A stretch of 56,446 nt of DNA, from assembly GCA_025361485.1 (NCBI GenBank), contig JANYLA010000062.1, positions 1 through 56,446 on the forward strand, written 5' to 3'. Below are positions 28,883-37,071 of this stretch, one piece after another. The first letter of the stretch is position 1. Each line of letters begins with the position of its first letter. This DNA is from Bacteroidales bacterium (GTDB lineage: Bacteria; Bacteroidota; Bacteroidia; Bacteroidales; Tenuifilaceae). The notes below the pieces were generated by a model, which saw nothing but the letters and a program-made list of their open reading frames with translations, was not told the DNA's origin and did no database searches. Both the position numbers and the translations under genes were made by a program.

Positions 28883-29410
28883 TTAATGTTTCAATAACTC
28901 TAGATTTAAGTGCTTCTCAATCCATTTAACGTTATCTAAAAAATTCACTATGGGTACGTCAATCGATTGACTCGAGATTACAAATTTTTCTTTTTGTTTT
29001 CCTTCACATTCAATTATTACTATATAAGTCTTGCTTTTATCAGCATTTGGAGTTAAGAATATTTTTCTAATATGGTATTTTACTTCTATGCCTTTTATTT
29101 CACTGTATTCAAACCGTTCCTCGAATCCACCAACAGTCTTCTTAATCATTGATGCATTTACAGTTAATTTCCCTATAATTTCAATATGTTTCTTTAGATA
29201 TCCTGAATATAAAATCAAAACTACGATGGCTAATAACAAAAGAATTATTAAAATAATTCGAAATAATTCTTTTGTCCATCCATTTGATATTATTGTTAGG
29301 AACAAGATTATTGGAATAATCGAGTACACAACAAAGAAATTCATCTTATTGATAACCCCCAATACTCTCATTGACAGCCCATTCGATTTATATAAAACAA
29401 ATTCACTCAT
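28883..29410 (-). CDS. Small membrane protein, PH-like C-terminal half
   Basis: Not recognised as a named protein. 175 residues with two membrane segments (about 22-44 and 48-69), then a soluble beta-rich domain of about 105 residues. The pattern resembles bacterial PH-like domains (bPH). The alternating hydrophobic and charged pattern around EYSEIKGIEVKYHIRKI fits a beta-sandwich. Start at the ATG at 29410. It is monocistronic and lies between a peptidase and miaA. Function unknown. Confidence 0.6.
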   Translation of the reverse strand: MSEFVLYKSNGLSMRVLGVINKMNFFVVYSIIPIILFLTIISNGWTKELFRIILIILLLLAIVVLILYSGYLKKHIEIIGKLTVNASMIKKTVGGFEERFEYSEIKGIEVKYHIRKIFLTPNADKSKTYIVIIECEGKQKEKFVISSQSIDVPIVNFLDNVKWIEKHLNLELLKH

Positions 29411-29508
29411 ATCATTTTAAGTTATTGTTACCATATTTCAATATATCTATTCCTAATAATTTGATTAAAAACTACACTACAACTCCCTTGAAATCTTTAT
29501 GTATTAAC

Positions 29509-30426
29509 TTACTTCACAATGTCCAAAACAATACCTACTTTATCTGCTATAGGTAAATTTCCCTGAATCCATTTTATATCGATACCATTACGCTCCATGC
29601 GTCGGAACCAGGTCATCTGACGCTTAGCGAACTGAGCAATAGCATTATTTAGCTGGGTAAACATTTCGTCCCAAGTAATTAGACCTAAAATATGCTGCGT
29701 AATAAATTTGTACTCCAAGCCGTAGTATATCAAATCCTCGGCCTTAACTCCTGATTCTAGCAAAGCCTTAACCTCATCAACCATACCCTCCTTGAGCCGT
29801 TGCTTAAGCCGGCATGAAATACGATTCCGTTCATTATTCCGGCTATACCGCACACCAAAAATAACATTGTTGATTTTGGGTAACGGAGTGGTGTCAACAT
29901 CATTGTTTGAATAGTATTCTTCAATCTCAATGGCCCGCTCCAACCGTTTACGGTTGGTGGTATCTGTTTGATTATGCAGGTTTTTAAAAGATGCCAGCCA
30001 CTTTATCAGCTCCTCATCGCTCTTCTCCTTAAAACTATTGCGAAGCTCAAGATTATCAGGAACAGCAATTAGCCGATATTCTTTTATTACCGATTCAATG
30101 TACAGACCGCTACCACCACAAAGAATGGATTGTTTTCCACGTGCTTTTATATCGCCATAAACCCTGAAAAAATCTTTCTGAAACTCATATACATTGTACT
30201 TGCTACCAGCATCTGCAATATCAATTAGGTGATAAGGAGTATTAATATTATCGATGGTATAATCTGCTAAATCTTTTCCTGTTCCTAGGTTCATCCCCCG
30301 ATAAACCTGACGCGAATCGCCACTTATTATCTCGCCATCAACCATTTTGGCTACATGAGTTGCCAATTGGGTTTTACCGCTAGCGGTAGGGCCGAGTATT
30401 GTAATCAAATCGTATTTCGAGGACAT
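29509..30426 (-). CDS. miaA: tRNA dimethylallyltransferase MiaA
   Basis: MiaA transfers a dimethylallyl group to adenosine 37 of tRNAs that read codons starting with U. The 305-residue protein has the P-loop GPTASGKT near residues 12-19. The next conserved block is DSRQVYRGMNLGTGKD, and later the family's YGLEYKFIT. I chose the ATG at 30426; a TTG immediately upstream would add one residue. The heptamer array described below begins 40 nt upstream, so its promoter may lie in or beyond the array. Confidence 0.96.
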   Translation of the reverse strand: MSSKYDLITILGPTASGKTQLATHVAKMVDGEIISGDSRQVYRGMNLGTGKDLADYTIDNINTPYHLIDIADAGSKYNVYEFQKDFFRVYGDIKARGKQSILCGGSGLYIESVIKEYRLIAVPDNLELRNSFKEKSDEELIKWLASFKNLHNQTDTTNRKRLERAIEIEEYYSNNDVDTTPLPKINNVIFGVRYSRNNERNRISCRLKQRLKEGMVDEVKALLESGVKAEDLIYYGLEYKFITQHILGLITWDEMFTQLNNAIAQFAKRQMTWFRRMERNGIDIKWIQGNLPIADKVGIVLDIVK

Positions 30427-30465
30427 CAAATTAAGGTTAAACTTTTAGGTTGGTTAGTGTTGTTT

Positions 30466-30597
30466 CTTTTCACTTTTCACTTTTCACTTTTCACTTTTCA
30501 CTTTTCACTTGTCACTTGTCACTTGTCACTTGTCACTTGTCACTTGTCACTTGTCACTTGTCGTTTTCGCTTGTCGCTTGTCACTTTTCACTTTTCA
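30466..30597. repeat. Heptamer tandem array between miaA and smpB
   Basis: Nineteen units of a 7-nt repeat. Read on the plus strand: six CTTTTCA units (30466-30507), seven CTTGTCA units (30508-30556), four variant units (30557-30583, one of them 6 nt long), and two CTTTTCA units (30584-30597). The switch between two versions of the unit, with identical copies next to each other, suggests copy-number growth by slippage. It lies in the divergent promoter region of miaA and smpB. Any reading frame across it is an artefact of the repeat. Confidence 0.95.
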
Positions 30598-30663
30598 CAA
30601 ACAAATCATTCATACAATTACTACATAAATATCGATTCCCGTTCCTGTTGGTGTAAAAATAGC

Positions 30664-30671
30664 TATTTTTG
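30664..30671 (+). promoter_or_regulatory. Possible -7 element for smpB
   Basis: TATTTTTG is an exact match to TAnnTTTG, 57 nt before the smpB ATG. The nearest TTG is only 13 nt upstream, too close for a normal -33. Confidence 0.35.
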
Positions 30672-30728
30672 CGCAGGCCTTGCAAAAAAGGAATAGTAAT
30701 AACTTAACAAAACGATTCTGCTTATCCC

Positions 30729-31178
30729 ATGTATAGCAACCCGCAAATTAGGAACAAACGAGCCACCTTTGAGTTCGAATTAATCGAAAAATTAGTTGCT
30801 GGAATCGTGCTCACTGGTACCGAAATCAAATCGATACGGCTTGGTAAAGCTAATTTTCTGGATGCATACTGCCACTTTGTGAACGGAGAACTTTGGGTTA
30901 AAGGATTGAACATTTCTGAATACGATTGGGGAACTTATAACAACCATGACCCTCGCCAAGAGCGCAAGCTGCTTCTAAATAGAAAAGAACTATCCAAGCT
31001 ATCCCGTCAATCGCAGGAAAAAGGGCTTACAATTGTTGCCCTCAAGCTATTCATCAACGATAAAGGTTACGCTAAACTTGAGATTGCCATTGCACGCGGA
31101 AAGAAAACTCACGACAAGCGCGAAAATCTTAAGGAGAAAGATGCAAAACGCGAAATGGACAGATTTTCAAAAAGATAG
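30729..31178 (+). CDS. smpB: SsrA-binding protein SmpB
   Basis: SmpB binds tmRNA and brings it to stalled ribosomes for rescue. The 149-residue protein has the family start [27 protein letters not shown], and the basic tail of the family ([19 protein letters not shown]), which enters the decoding centre. I saw no tmRNA gene in this window. Start is the ATG at 30729. Confidence 0.97.
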   Translation: MYSNPQIRNKRATFEFELIEKLVAGIVLTGTEIKSIRLGKANFLDAYCHFVNGELWVKGLNISEYDWGTYNNHDPRQERKLLLNRKELSKLSRQSQEKGLTIVALKLFINDKGYAKLEIAIARGKKTHDKRENLKEKDAKREMDRFSKR

Positions 31179-31279
31179 ATTCTTTCTTTATTCCTTTTTC
31201 TTATCCCTTGATAAGTAATACCTGCTTTACTTTACCCTCCTTATTAACAGCTTTCTGTTAATCAAAAAAATCAATGCTT

Positions 31280-31309
31280 TTTGATTTCTAGAAAAATTAA
31301 TTACCTTAG
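31280..31309 (+). promoter_or_regulatory. Promoter of the first tandem paralog
   Basis: TTTG at 31280-31283, then 18 nt, then TACCTTAG at 31302-31309. This matches the Bacteroidota TTTG-N(18-21)-TAnnTTTG pattern with one mismatch. The same TACCTTAGATTG stretch precedes the second paralog, so it was probably duplicated with the gene. Confidence 0.55.
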
Positions 31310-31408
31310 ATTGTGGAAAGAGATAGTCTAAATCTTTAAACATAAAGTAAAATTCTATCTTCCATAAATTTTAAGTTTAAATATTCGTATTAAATAGTTG
31401 AACATTCC

Positions 31409-32077
31409 ATGGAGCATATTATCGTTTTCGCATTGATTTGCTATATCGTTTTCATTCATATTCAGATGAATAAAAAGAATCATCTTATCGAGGTGATGGT
31501 AGAAAAATTAAGCAAGATTGAGAAGGATTGGGATACCAACCATATTTTAACCCTACGTGAGAAATATAGAATCCAACAAAGCGAAACTATTATCAGCCGC
31601 AATAGGCTTTTCGACGAGCCGGTGCTAAAATTTATATTCTCGAACGAAAACGACTCCAAGATATTCTTACACTATACCAAGGACGAATTTACAGCCAAGA
31701 AAATTTCGAGAGAGGGGTTACTATTCACGGACTCTTTTGAAAAAACAGCAGAACAAGTCATAAACGATTCCGTTGACTTAAACTACAAACATAACATACG
31801 TAAATACTACGGGAAATATATCGTTGTTATTTGTATTCCAAACGAAATTTACAACCATTACAACGAAGAGCTAAGACTTTTAAATAAGACAAATTCCCAA
31901 CCAGAAAAAGTTCTTTCCGATATTCCATCATTTTTCAATGATAATGACGACGAGGTCTTCACCCTTTCAAAGTCATTTATTAAGGGATTCATAAACTACG
32001 AAACGGGCGTGATTGTTAAAAATTCTGAGTTCAACAAGGTCGTCAAATCGTACGAATACCAAGACCAGTTAAACTGA
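31409..32077 (+). CDS. Membrane-anchored protein of unknown function, tandem paralog 1
   Basis: Not a family I recognise. 222 residues: one N-terminal membrane segment (1-20), a helical linker (25-65), then a soluble cytoplasmic or periplasmic domain. It pairs with the next gene; a gapless hand alignment gives about 131 identities over the first 200 residues. Conserved in both are HYT (88-90), an EKT-EQ-INDSVDL block, RKYYGKYI and DEVFTLSK (181-188, Glu182). His-Tyr-Thr followed by a late Glu-Val-Phe is reminiscent of ADP-ribosyltransferase-like folds; this is a hypothesis from pattern only. No toxin or antitoxin partner is evident. Confidence 0.85.
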   Translation: MEHIIVFALICYIVFIHIQMNKKNHLIEVMVEKLSKIEKDWDTNHILTLREKYRIQQSETIISRNRLFDEPVLKFIFSNENDSKIFLHYTKDEFTAKKISREGLLFTDSFEKTAEQVINDSVDLNYKHNIRKYYGKYIVVICIPNEIYNHYNEELRLLNKTNSQPEKVLSDIPSFFNDNDDEVFTLSKSFIKGFINYETGVIVKNSEFNKVVKSYEYQDQLN

Positions 32078-32190
32078 AAGAGTTTAGTATTTGCATGCAA
32101 TGGCTAAACATTTTTTTTATTTAGAGACTCTTAAATTTCAGAATCAAACTTTTAAAAAACATCAAAATACCAACAATTACCGTCCTCTCA

Positions 32191-32222
32191 TTTGCATTTC
32201 ACTATAAAATCAAATACCTTAG
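32191..32222 (+). promoter_or_regulatory. Promoter of the second tandem paralog
   Basis: TTTG at 32191-32194, then 20 nt, then TACCTTAG at 32215-32222. The -7 sequence and the following ATTG are identical to those before the first paralog. Confidence 0.55.
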
Positions 32223-32321
32223 ATTGATTTTTCAGATTGAACTGAACACTTAATTTATATCGTTGTTTGAACTTTCATTTAGCACATCAACCTATTCGCA
32301 AGGTATTTGCAAAAAACAATT

Positions 32322-33005
32322 ATGGAATATTTTGTTGTTGGTATCTTAATTTGTTATGTAGTTTATCTTCACTATCAGCTGAATAAGAAAAATAGCCTTA
32401 TTGAGTTAATGGTTGGAAAACTAACCAAACTTGAGAAGGAGTGGGATACTCAGCATGTGTTAAATTTACTCGAAAAGCTCAGGTTGTTAAGCAATGAAAA
32501 CATTGTTAAGCGCGACAGGCTTTTCGACGAGCAAGTTCAGAAATTCCTATTTGCCAATGAAGATGATTCAAAAATATTTGCCCACTATACTAAGGATGAG
32601 AAAGTTGCAAGAAATATTTTTGATGAAGGGTTTATGTTCGTTGATTCATTTGAAAAAACGGTTGAGCAAATCATCAACGATAGCGTAGATTTAACCTACA
32701 AGCATAATGTTCGAAAATACTACGGCAAGTATATAATTGTTATCTGCATATCGAACGATATCTATAACCACTACGACTCGGAGCTCAAACGCTTAGAAAA
32801 ACATAATGTTCAGGTTGAGCAAATATTAACAGAGTATCCTTCATGCTTTAACGATAATCAGGATGAAGTATTTACCCTATCAAAGCATTTTGTTAAAGGA
32901 TTTGTTAACTACGAAACGGGTGAGGTTGAATTCAATCCCAAATTTAAACCCTACTTTAACTCTCCGGCTTTTACTGACAACATGAACAAAGAAAAAACCG
33001 ATTAA
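32322..33005 (+). CDS. Membrane-anchored protein of unknown function, tandem paralog 2
   Basis: The product is 227 residues, collinear with the protein at 31409. I placed the start at the ATG at 32322 because it aligns with the first paralog's methionine (both begin Met-Glu); a TTG at 32307 would add five residues. The membrane segment is 1-20. HYT is at 88-90 and DEVFTLSK at 181-188, as in copy 1. Divergence is strongest in the linker (51-65) and around 160-175. Its own promoter (32191) means the two copies can be expressed separately. Confidence 0.85.
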   Translation: MEYFVVGILICYVVYLHYQLNKKNSLIELMVGKLTKLEKEWDTQHVLNLLEKLRLLSNENIVKRDRLFDEQVQKFLFANEDDSKIFAHYTKDEKVARNIFDEGFMFVDSFEKTVEQIINDSVDLTYKHNVRKYYGKYIIVICISNDIYNHYDSELKRLEKHNVQVEQILTEYPSCFNDNQDEVFTLSKHFVKGFVNYETGEVEFNPKFKPYFNSPAFTDNMNKEKTD

Positions 33006-33056
33006 ATTATTACCTCACAAAAACAACACTTCATATATTCTTGATATATATCATTT

Positions 33057-33089
33057 TTTGTTTTCCTGTTCTTTTTCTGTTTATCTTTA
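33057..33089 (+). promoter_or_regulatory. Promoter of the haem/YceI cluster
   Basis: TTTG at 33057-33060, 21-nt spacer, TATCTTTA at 33082-33089 (one mismatch from TAnnTTTG), 24 nt before the first ATG of the cluster at 33114. Fits the Bacteroidota promoter pattern. Confidence 0.5.
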
Positions 33090-33113
33090 CAAAAGCACAA
33101 ATAGAATACGGAT

Positions 33114-33500
33114 ATGAAACGAATTGTATACCCACTCCTTTTAATGGTAGCGCTGCTACCCCTTTTTTTCAATAATGCCTGTAAGCACGACCCTGTTGGA
33201 ATTGATCAGCTGGATACGGTTTGCTTTCAATCCCAAATTTTACCAACAATAAAAACATCATGCGGATATACAGGCTGCCATTCAGAAGGAGCAGGATTCT
33301 CATTAACAAACTACTCCGAAATTAGGAATATTGTTACACCTGGTAATGCTGCAAAAAGCAAATTGTACAAAGTAATTACAGCGGTAAACGGTGTAATTAT
33401 GATGCCGCCAAGCAGGCCTCTTTCAAAGGAACAACGGACACAAATTATGGTTTGGATTGAGCAAGGGGCAAAAAACACTAGCTGTCCCATCAAAAAATAA
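33114..33500 (+). CDS. Cytochrome-c-like lipoprotein with CX4CH motif
   Basis: A 128-residue protein with a lipoprotein-type signal ending FFNNAC (Cys23). Its haem-binding motif is unusual: Cys50-Gly-Tyr-Thr-Gly-Cys55-His56, that is CX4CH rather than CXXCH. CX4CH haem sites are known in cytochrome c3. A distal Met is likely at MMPP (Met97). The nearby Cys37 and a C-terminal Cys remain unexplained. It is the first gene of a cluster continuing to 35941 and is followed 41 nt later by a second haem protein. Electron transfer in the periplasm or at the surface is inferred. Confidence 0.8.
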   Translation: MKRIVYPLLLMVALLPLFFNNACKHDPVGIDQLDTVCFQSQILPTIKTSCGYTGCHSEGAGFSLTNYSEIRNIVTPGNAAKSKLYKVITAVNGVIMMPPSRPLSKEQRTQIMVWIEQGAKNTSCPIKK

Positions 33501-33541
33501 GCTGTGGAAAAAGTAAAAAATATCAACTAATTATATTTAGC

Positions 33542-33910
33542 ATGAAAATATTAATGCCATTAATCGCCATTTTTCTTTTTGCGATATCGGGTTGCTACTA
33601 CGATAGCAAGGAGTACCTATATCCTCAGCTAACCTCTTGCGATACCACAAACATTACCTATAAAGTCTGTATTGTAAATATTCTTGACATGTCGTGCGTT
33701 GGCTGTCATAGCGGATCTGCATCCTCGGGAGGAGGTATAAAGCTCGATAGTTATACCGAAGTAAAGAAACGAGTAGATGATGGTAAACTCATGGGCTCGA
33801 TAAAATGGACGACAGGTTTCAAAAAAATGCCTAAAAATGATTCCAAGATTGAAAGTTCAAGTATTGTGATTTTAGAGAAGTGGATTAGTGCCGGTGCACC
33901 CAATAACTAG
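33542..33910 (+). CDS. Cytochrome-c-like lipoprotein with CXXCH motif
   Basis: A 122-residue protein. The lipobox is canonical (AISGC, Cys18). The haem site is CVGCH at 52-56, with a probable distal Met in KKMPKND. The two cysteines at 33 and 43 are extra. The overall size and arrangement match the preceding protein (Cys-x-x/x4-Cys-His then Met-Pro), so the two are probably homologous partners. It sits 19 nt before the ATG of the barrel protein. Confidence 0.85.
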   Translation: MKILMPLIAIFLFAISGCYYDSKEYLYPQLTSCDTTNITYKVCIVNILDMSCVGCHSGSASSGGGIKLDSYTEVKKRVDDGKLMGSIKWTTGFKKMPKNDSKIESSSIVILEKWISAGAPNN

Positions 33911-33929
33911 CAATAATAAAAATATTACT

Positions 33930-34826
33930 ATGCGATTAAAAACATTACTGATATTGGTGTTGATAATTCAATCAGCAAGCCTTTACTCCCAGGATATCGA
34001 TAAACTCCTAGAGGAGGCAACCGGGAACGAAACCGAATATACAACAGCCACCTTTAAATCCACAAGGATTATTAATGGTCAATCCATCGAGCGCATGCCC
34101 ATTGGACAGCTTGATTTTAGAATATCGCACCGATTTGGCCAGTTCAATAGCGGCTATTATGAACTTTGGGGCTTAGATCAGGCCAATATTCACTTCGGGC
34201 TTGATTATGGCATTACAAATTGGATGATGGTTGGTATTGGGCGTGGAACGTACGAAAAAACGTATGATGGTTCTTTTAAGTTTACAATCCTTCGCCAATC
34301 GAAAGGTAAAAGGAATATGCCAATATCACTATCGCTTTTCACTAGCATTGCCATTAATACTTTGTATAAATCAGCCTTGGGTATCGAAAGTAAGATCAGT
34401 TTTTGGGATAGAGCGAGCTATGTTGCCCAAGCCCTTGTAGCACGAAAATTCAATGAACGATTCTCATTTGAGCTAAACCCTACATATGTTCATAGAAACA
34501 TGGTCGGAACTGAAATGGAACCCAATGATGTTTGGTCAATGGGTGCTGGAGCTAGATTTAAACTCACAAAACGAATTTCGCTTAATGCTGAATATTACTA
34601 TGTAATTCCCCCAATAAACGATTATCGTAGCACAAAAACCTATAATCCGTTGGCCGTTGGTTTTGATATTGAAACAGGCGGACACGTTTTTCAACTTCTT
34701 CTCACCAATTCAGTGTCGATGATTGAAAAGGGATTCATTGGTGAAACTACTAGCAAATGGAATAATGCAGGCATTCATCTAGGTTTTAATATATCAAGAG
34801 TATTTGGATTGAAAAAAGCTAAATAG
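33930..34826 (+). CDS. DUF5777-type outer-membrane beta-barrel protein
   Basis: A 298-residue protein. I chose the ATG at 33930, which begins a good signal peptide (MRLKTLLILVLIIQSASLYS); a GTG at 33888 would overlap the previous gene and spoil it. The mature part has repeated short amphipathic beta strands such as IHFGLDYGITNWMMVGIGRG and ends in aromatic-rich strands, typical of a barrel in the DUF5777 family of Bacteroidota. These are often found next to cytochrome-c-like and YceI genes, as here. The substrate is unknown. Confidence 0.75.
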   Translation: MRLKTLLILVLIIQSASLYSQDIDKLLEEATGNETEYTTATFKSTRIINGQSIERMPIGQLDFRISHRFGQFNSGYYELWGLDQANIHFGLDYGITNWMMVGIGRGTYEKTYDGSFKFTILRQSKGKRNMPISLSLFTSIAINTLYKSALGIESKISFWDRASYVAQALVARKFNERFSFELNPTYVHRNMVGTEMEPNDVWSMGAGARFKLTKRISLNAEYYYVIPPINDYRSTKTYNPLAVGFDIETGGHVFQLLLTNSVSMIEKGFIGETTSKWNNAGIHLGFNISRVFGLKKAK

Positions 34827-34911
34827 CTTTAATACTCAATGAATTTTCGGATTCAAGTAAGCTAAATAGTTTTTTGTTTGTTTACCATAAAAACCACAAA
34901 ATTAAACAAGC

Positions 34912-35457
34912 ATGAAGACCAAAATCTTATTTATCGCCCTTCTGGCATTTTCTCAGCTAGCGATTGCTCAAAAACACATTGCAAAAACCGGGCATGTATG
35001 GTTTTACTCCTATACCCCCATGGAGGTTATAGAAGCGCACAACCGACAAGTTGTTAGCATTTTAGATGTTTCAAACGGTGATATTCAAGTAATTCTTTTG
35101 AATAAATCGTTCGAGTTTAAGGTTACCCTGATGCAGGAACATTTTAACGAGAATTACATGGAAACAACAAAATTCCCAAAATCATCATTTAAGGGAAAAA
35201 TAACCAATCTCGATAAAATTGATTTTAAAAAGGATGGCGTTTATACCGCCGAAGTTACTGGCGATTTAACCATTCATGGCGTAACAAAAAATGTATCGAA
35301 CACAGGAACAATTGAAGTTATGAGTGGTGTGATTACTGCAAAAGCTAAATTTAAAGTTATTCCAAAAGATTTTGGCATTCAGATTCCACAGCTCGTTGAA
35401 ACGAAGATAGCCAAAGAGATGGAGATAACAGCAGACATTACCTATGCAGCCAACTAA
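34912..35457 (+). CDS. YceI-family secreted protein
   Basis: A 181-residue protein with a signal peptide (about 1-19, ending Ala-Ile-Ala). It has the YceI lipocalin-like fold, which holds a polyisoprenoid (for example a quinone) in a long pocket. Diagnostic segments are TKFPKSSFKGKI and GDLTIHGVTKNV. In this cluster it may shuttle a quinone to or from the haem proteins; that is inference from context. Length is usual for the family. Confidence 0.9.
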   Translation: MKTKILFIALLAFSQLAIAQKHIAKTGHVWFYSYTPMEVIEAHNRQVVSILDVSNGDIQVILLNKSFEFKVTLMQEHFNENYMETTKFPKSSFKGKITNLDKIDFKKDGVYTAEVTGDLTIHGVTKNVSNTGTIEVMSGVITAKAKFKVIPKDFGIQIPQLVETKIAKEMEITADITYAAN

Positions 35458-35521
35458 CAAAAGTTGACAGTGTACAGGAAAAATGCTTCAAATCAACAAA
35501 AACCATTTAGCATAAACAGCA

Positions 35522-35941
35522 ATGAAAAAAATAATCTGGGTTGCGCTTGCAGTTGTAATGATTGGGCTGATAGTAGGAGCATTTACCTATTTATACGTTT
35601 TCCGAAAAGCCGATATCAGTGTTGCCTCCAAAAAGGCTGACATTGAGATTAAAGCATCGGATCTTTTAAAGAAATTTACAGACGATGAGAGTTCTGCAAA
35701 CGCATTATTTCTCGATAAAGTGATTGTTGTTGATGGGTTAATTGATAGCATAACAGAGGACAGCACTAGCGTTTCGGTTTACTTAAAAAATCCCGAAGAC
35801 ATTGCCGGAACACAATGCGGTTTCGATAAAACAGCAATCGATAAATCGATGATTAAAACCGGGGATATTATTCGCATCAAAGGTATTTGCACAGGATATT
35901 TGATGGATGTAGTTCTCAATAAATGCTCTATTGAAAAATAG
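35522..35941 (+). CDS. Membrane-anchored OB-fold protein (tRNA_anti-like)
   Basis: A 139-residue protein with one N-terminal membrane segment (about 4-25), then a small OB-fold (about 45-137) of the tRNA_anti-like type found in Bacteroidota envelope proteins. Recognisable stretches are KVIVVDGLIDSITED and GDIIRIKGICTGYL, with Cys in the last strands. It closes the haem/YceI cluster. A stem-loop that probably terminates transcription follows at 35968. No nucleic-acid role is implied by the anchor. Confidence 0.75.
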   Translation: MKKIIWVALAVVMIGLIVGAFTYLYVFRKADISVASKKADIEIKASDLLKKFTDDESSANALFLDKVIVVDGLIDSITEDSTSVSVYLKNPEDIAGTQCGFDKTAIDKSMIKTGDIIRIKGICTGYLMDVVLNKCSIEK

Positions 35942-35967
35942 ACTCTTTCCTACTATTAATATAACGT

Positions 35968-36016
35968 AAAGAGGCTGTCTCAAAAGTCACACAAGACTGG
36001 AATAGATAGCCTCTTT
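35968..36016 (+). terminator. Stem-loop with insertion-sequence-like left arm
   Basis: Inverted repeat 35968-35980 against 36004-36016, 13 bp with one mismatch and a 23-nt loop, 26 nt after the OB-fold stop. The left arm (AAAGAGGCTGTCTC) resembles the ends of some insertion sequences. It could be a terminator or a remnant of a mobile element; no transposase is near. Confidence 0.5.
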
Positions 36017-36049
36017 CTTGTTTAAACTATGCTTATTAAAAAAATAATT

Positions 36050-36832
36050 ATGAAAAAAACAGCGTTAATCACAGGCGCATCAAGCGGAATAGGTTTAGAA
36101 TTAGCAAAAATTCATGCATCAAAAGGAGATAATCTTGTTTTAGTTGCCCGAAGCACCAATAAGTTAGAAGAACTCAAAAATGATTTTGAGAAAAATCATG
36201 GCATATCAGTATACATAATTGGTAAAGATTTATCCTTACCAAACGCTGCTGCCGAAGTTTACGAAGAACTAAAAGGACAAAATATCGCTATTGATTATCT
36301 TATCAATAATGCTGGTTTTGGCGACTCAGGGCTATTCTTCGACTCAAACTGGAAAAAGCAGGAGCAGATGATAAACCTTAATATCACTGCCCTCTCCCAC
36401 TTTACAAGGCTATTTATAAAAGATATGGTCGTGCGAAAAAGTGGAAAAATCATGAACATTGCATCAACCGCATCATTTCAGCCGGGTCCAACCATGGCGG
36501 TATATTGCGCAAGCAAAGCTTATGTACTAAGTTTCTCTGAGGCAGTCAATAATGAGGTGAAAGAATTTGGAGTAACAGTAACGGCACTATGCCCAGGAGC
36601 AACCACAAGTGGTTTTCAGGCGGCAGCATCGTTAGAAGGAAGCAATCTTTTTGAAGGGAAAAAATTACCTACAGCTCAAGAGGTTGCTAAGTTTGGTTAC
36701 AAAGCCATGATGAAGGGAAAGGCTGTTGCAATACATGGATTTATGAATACATTAATGGCAAACTCATCACGATTCTCACCAAGATTTATTGTTGTAAAAA
36801 TCGCTAGAATGATTCTGGAGAAAAAGAATTAG
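36050..36832 (+). CDS. Short-chain dehydrogenase/reductase
   Basis: A 260-residue NAD(P)-dependent oxidoreductase of the classical SDR family. The Rossmann motif TGASSGIG is at the N-terminus, NNAG in the middle, Ser upstream and the catalytic YCASK further on (YxxxK). I chose the ATG at 36050 so that the cofactor motif begins about 8 residues in; another ATG at 36029 is possible. The long helical tail fits membrane-associated fatty-acid/steroid-type SDRs. The substrate is unknown. Confidence 0.88.
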   Translation: MKKTALITGASSGIGLELAKIHASKGDNLVLVARSTNKLEELKNDFEKNHGISVYIIGKDLSLPNAAAEVYEELKGQNIAIDYLINNAGFGDSGLFFDSNWKKQEQMINLNITALSHFTRLFIKDMVVRKSGKIMNIASTASFQPGPTMAVYCASKAYVLSFSEAVNNEVKEFGVTVTALCPGATTSGFQAAASLEGSNLFEGKKLPTAQEVAKFGYKAMMKGKAVAIHGFMNTLMANSSRFSPRFIVVKIARMILEKKN

Positions 36833-36883
36833 TTTTTAATGAGTATCCGCAAAGATGCCTAAATCGAGAACCATCGATTGACT

Positions 36884-36956
36884 CTTTCAGGTCTAAAGAC
36901 TCTGAAAGGTCATTTTTCCCTTCAAATTTCCTGACAGAGTTCGAAGAACCTGTCAG
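36884..36956. repeat. Two degenerate palindromes, family of the recA terminator
   Basis: Two neighbouring hairpins: arms CTTTCAG/CTGAAAG (36884-36908) and CTGACAG/CTGTCAG (36931-36956), each with a small bulge. The second resembles the perfect AAACCTGACAGG-type palindrome at 40569, and the first is a TTTCAG variant of the same style. They look like copies of a dispersed intergenic palindrome. Confidence 0.55.
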
Positions 36957-37071
36957 AGTAATTTCGCAGAATTCAGAGAAATAGTCATAATAACGGATAG
37001 TCATATAATTTTTAATTGAACAAAAGTTGCTTATTACCATTATATCAATATGACATTTTAATACAAACAAA

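Noticed and set aside
30466..30597. CRISPR array
   Set aside because: Units are 7 nt, adjacent, with no spacers and no cas gene.
30450..30696. Long open frames with Phe/Ser/Leu/Val/Thr-rich translations across the heptamer array
   Set aside because: The translations are just the 7-nt repeat read in different frames; no homology or start context.
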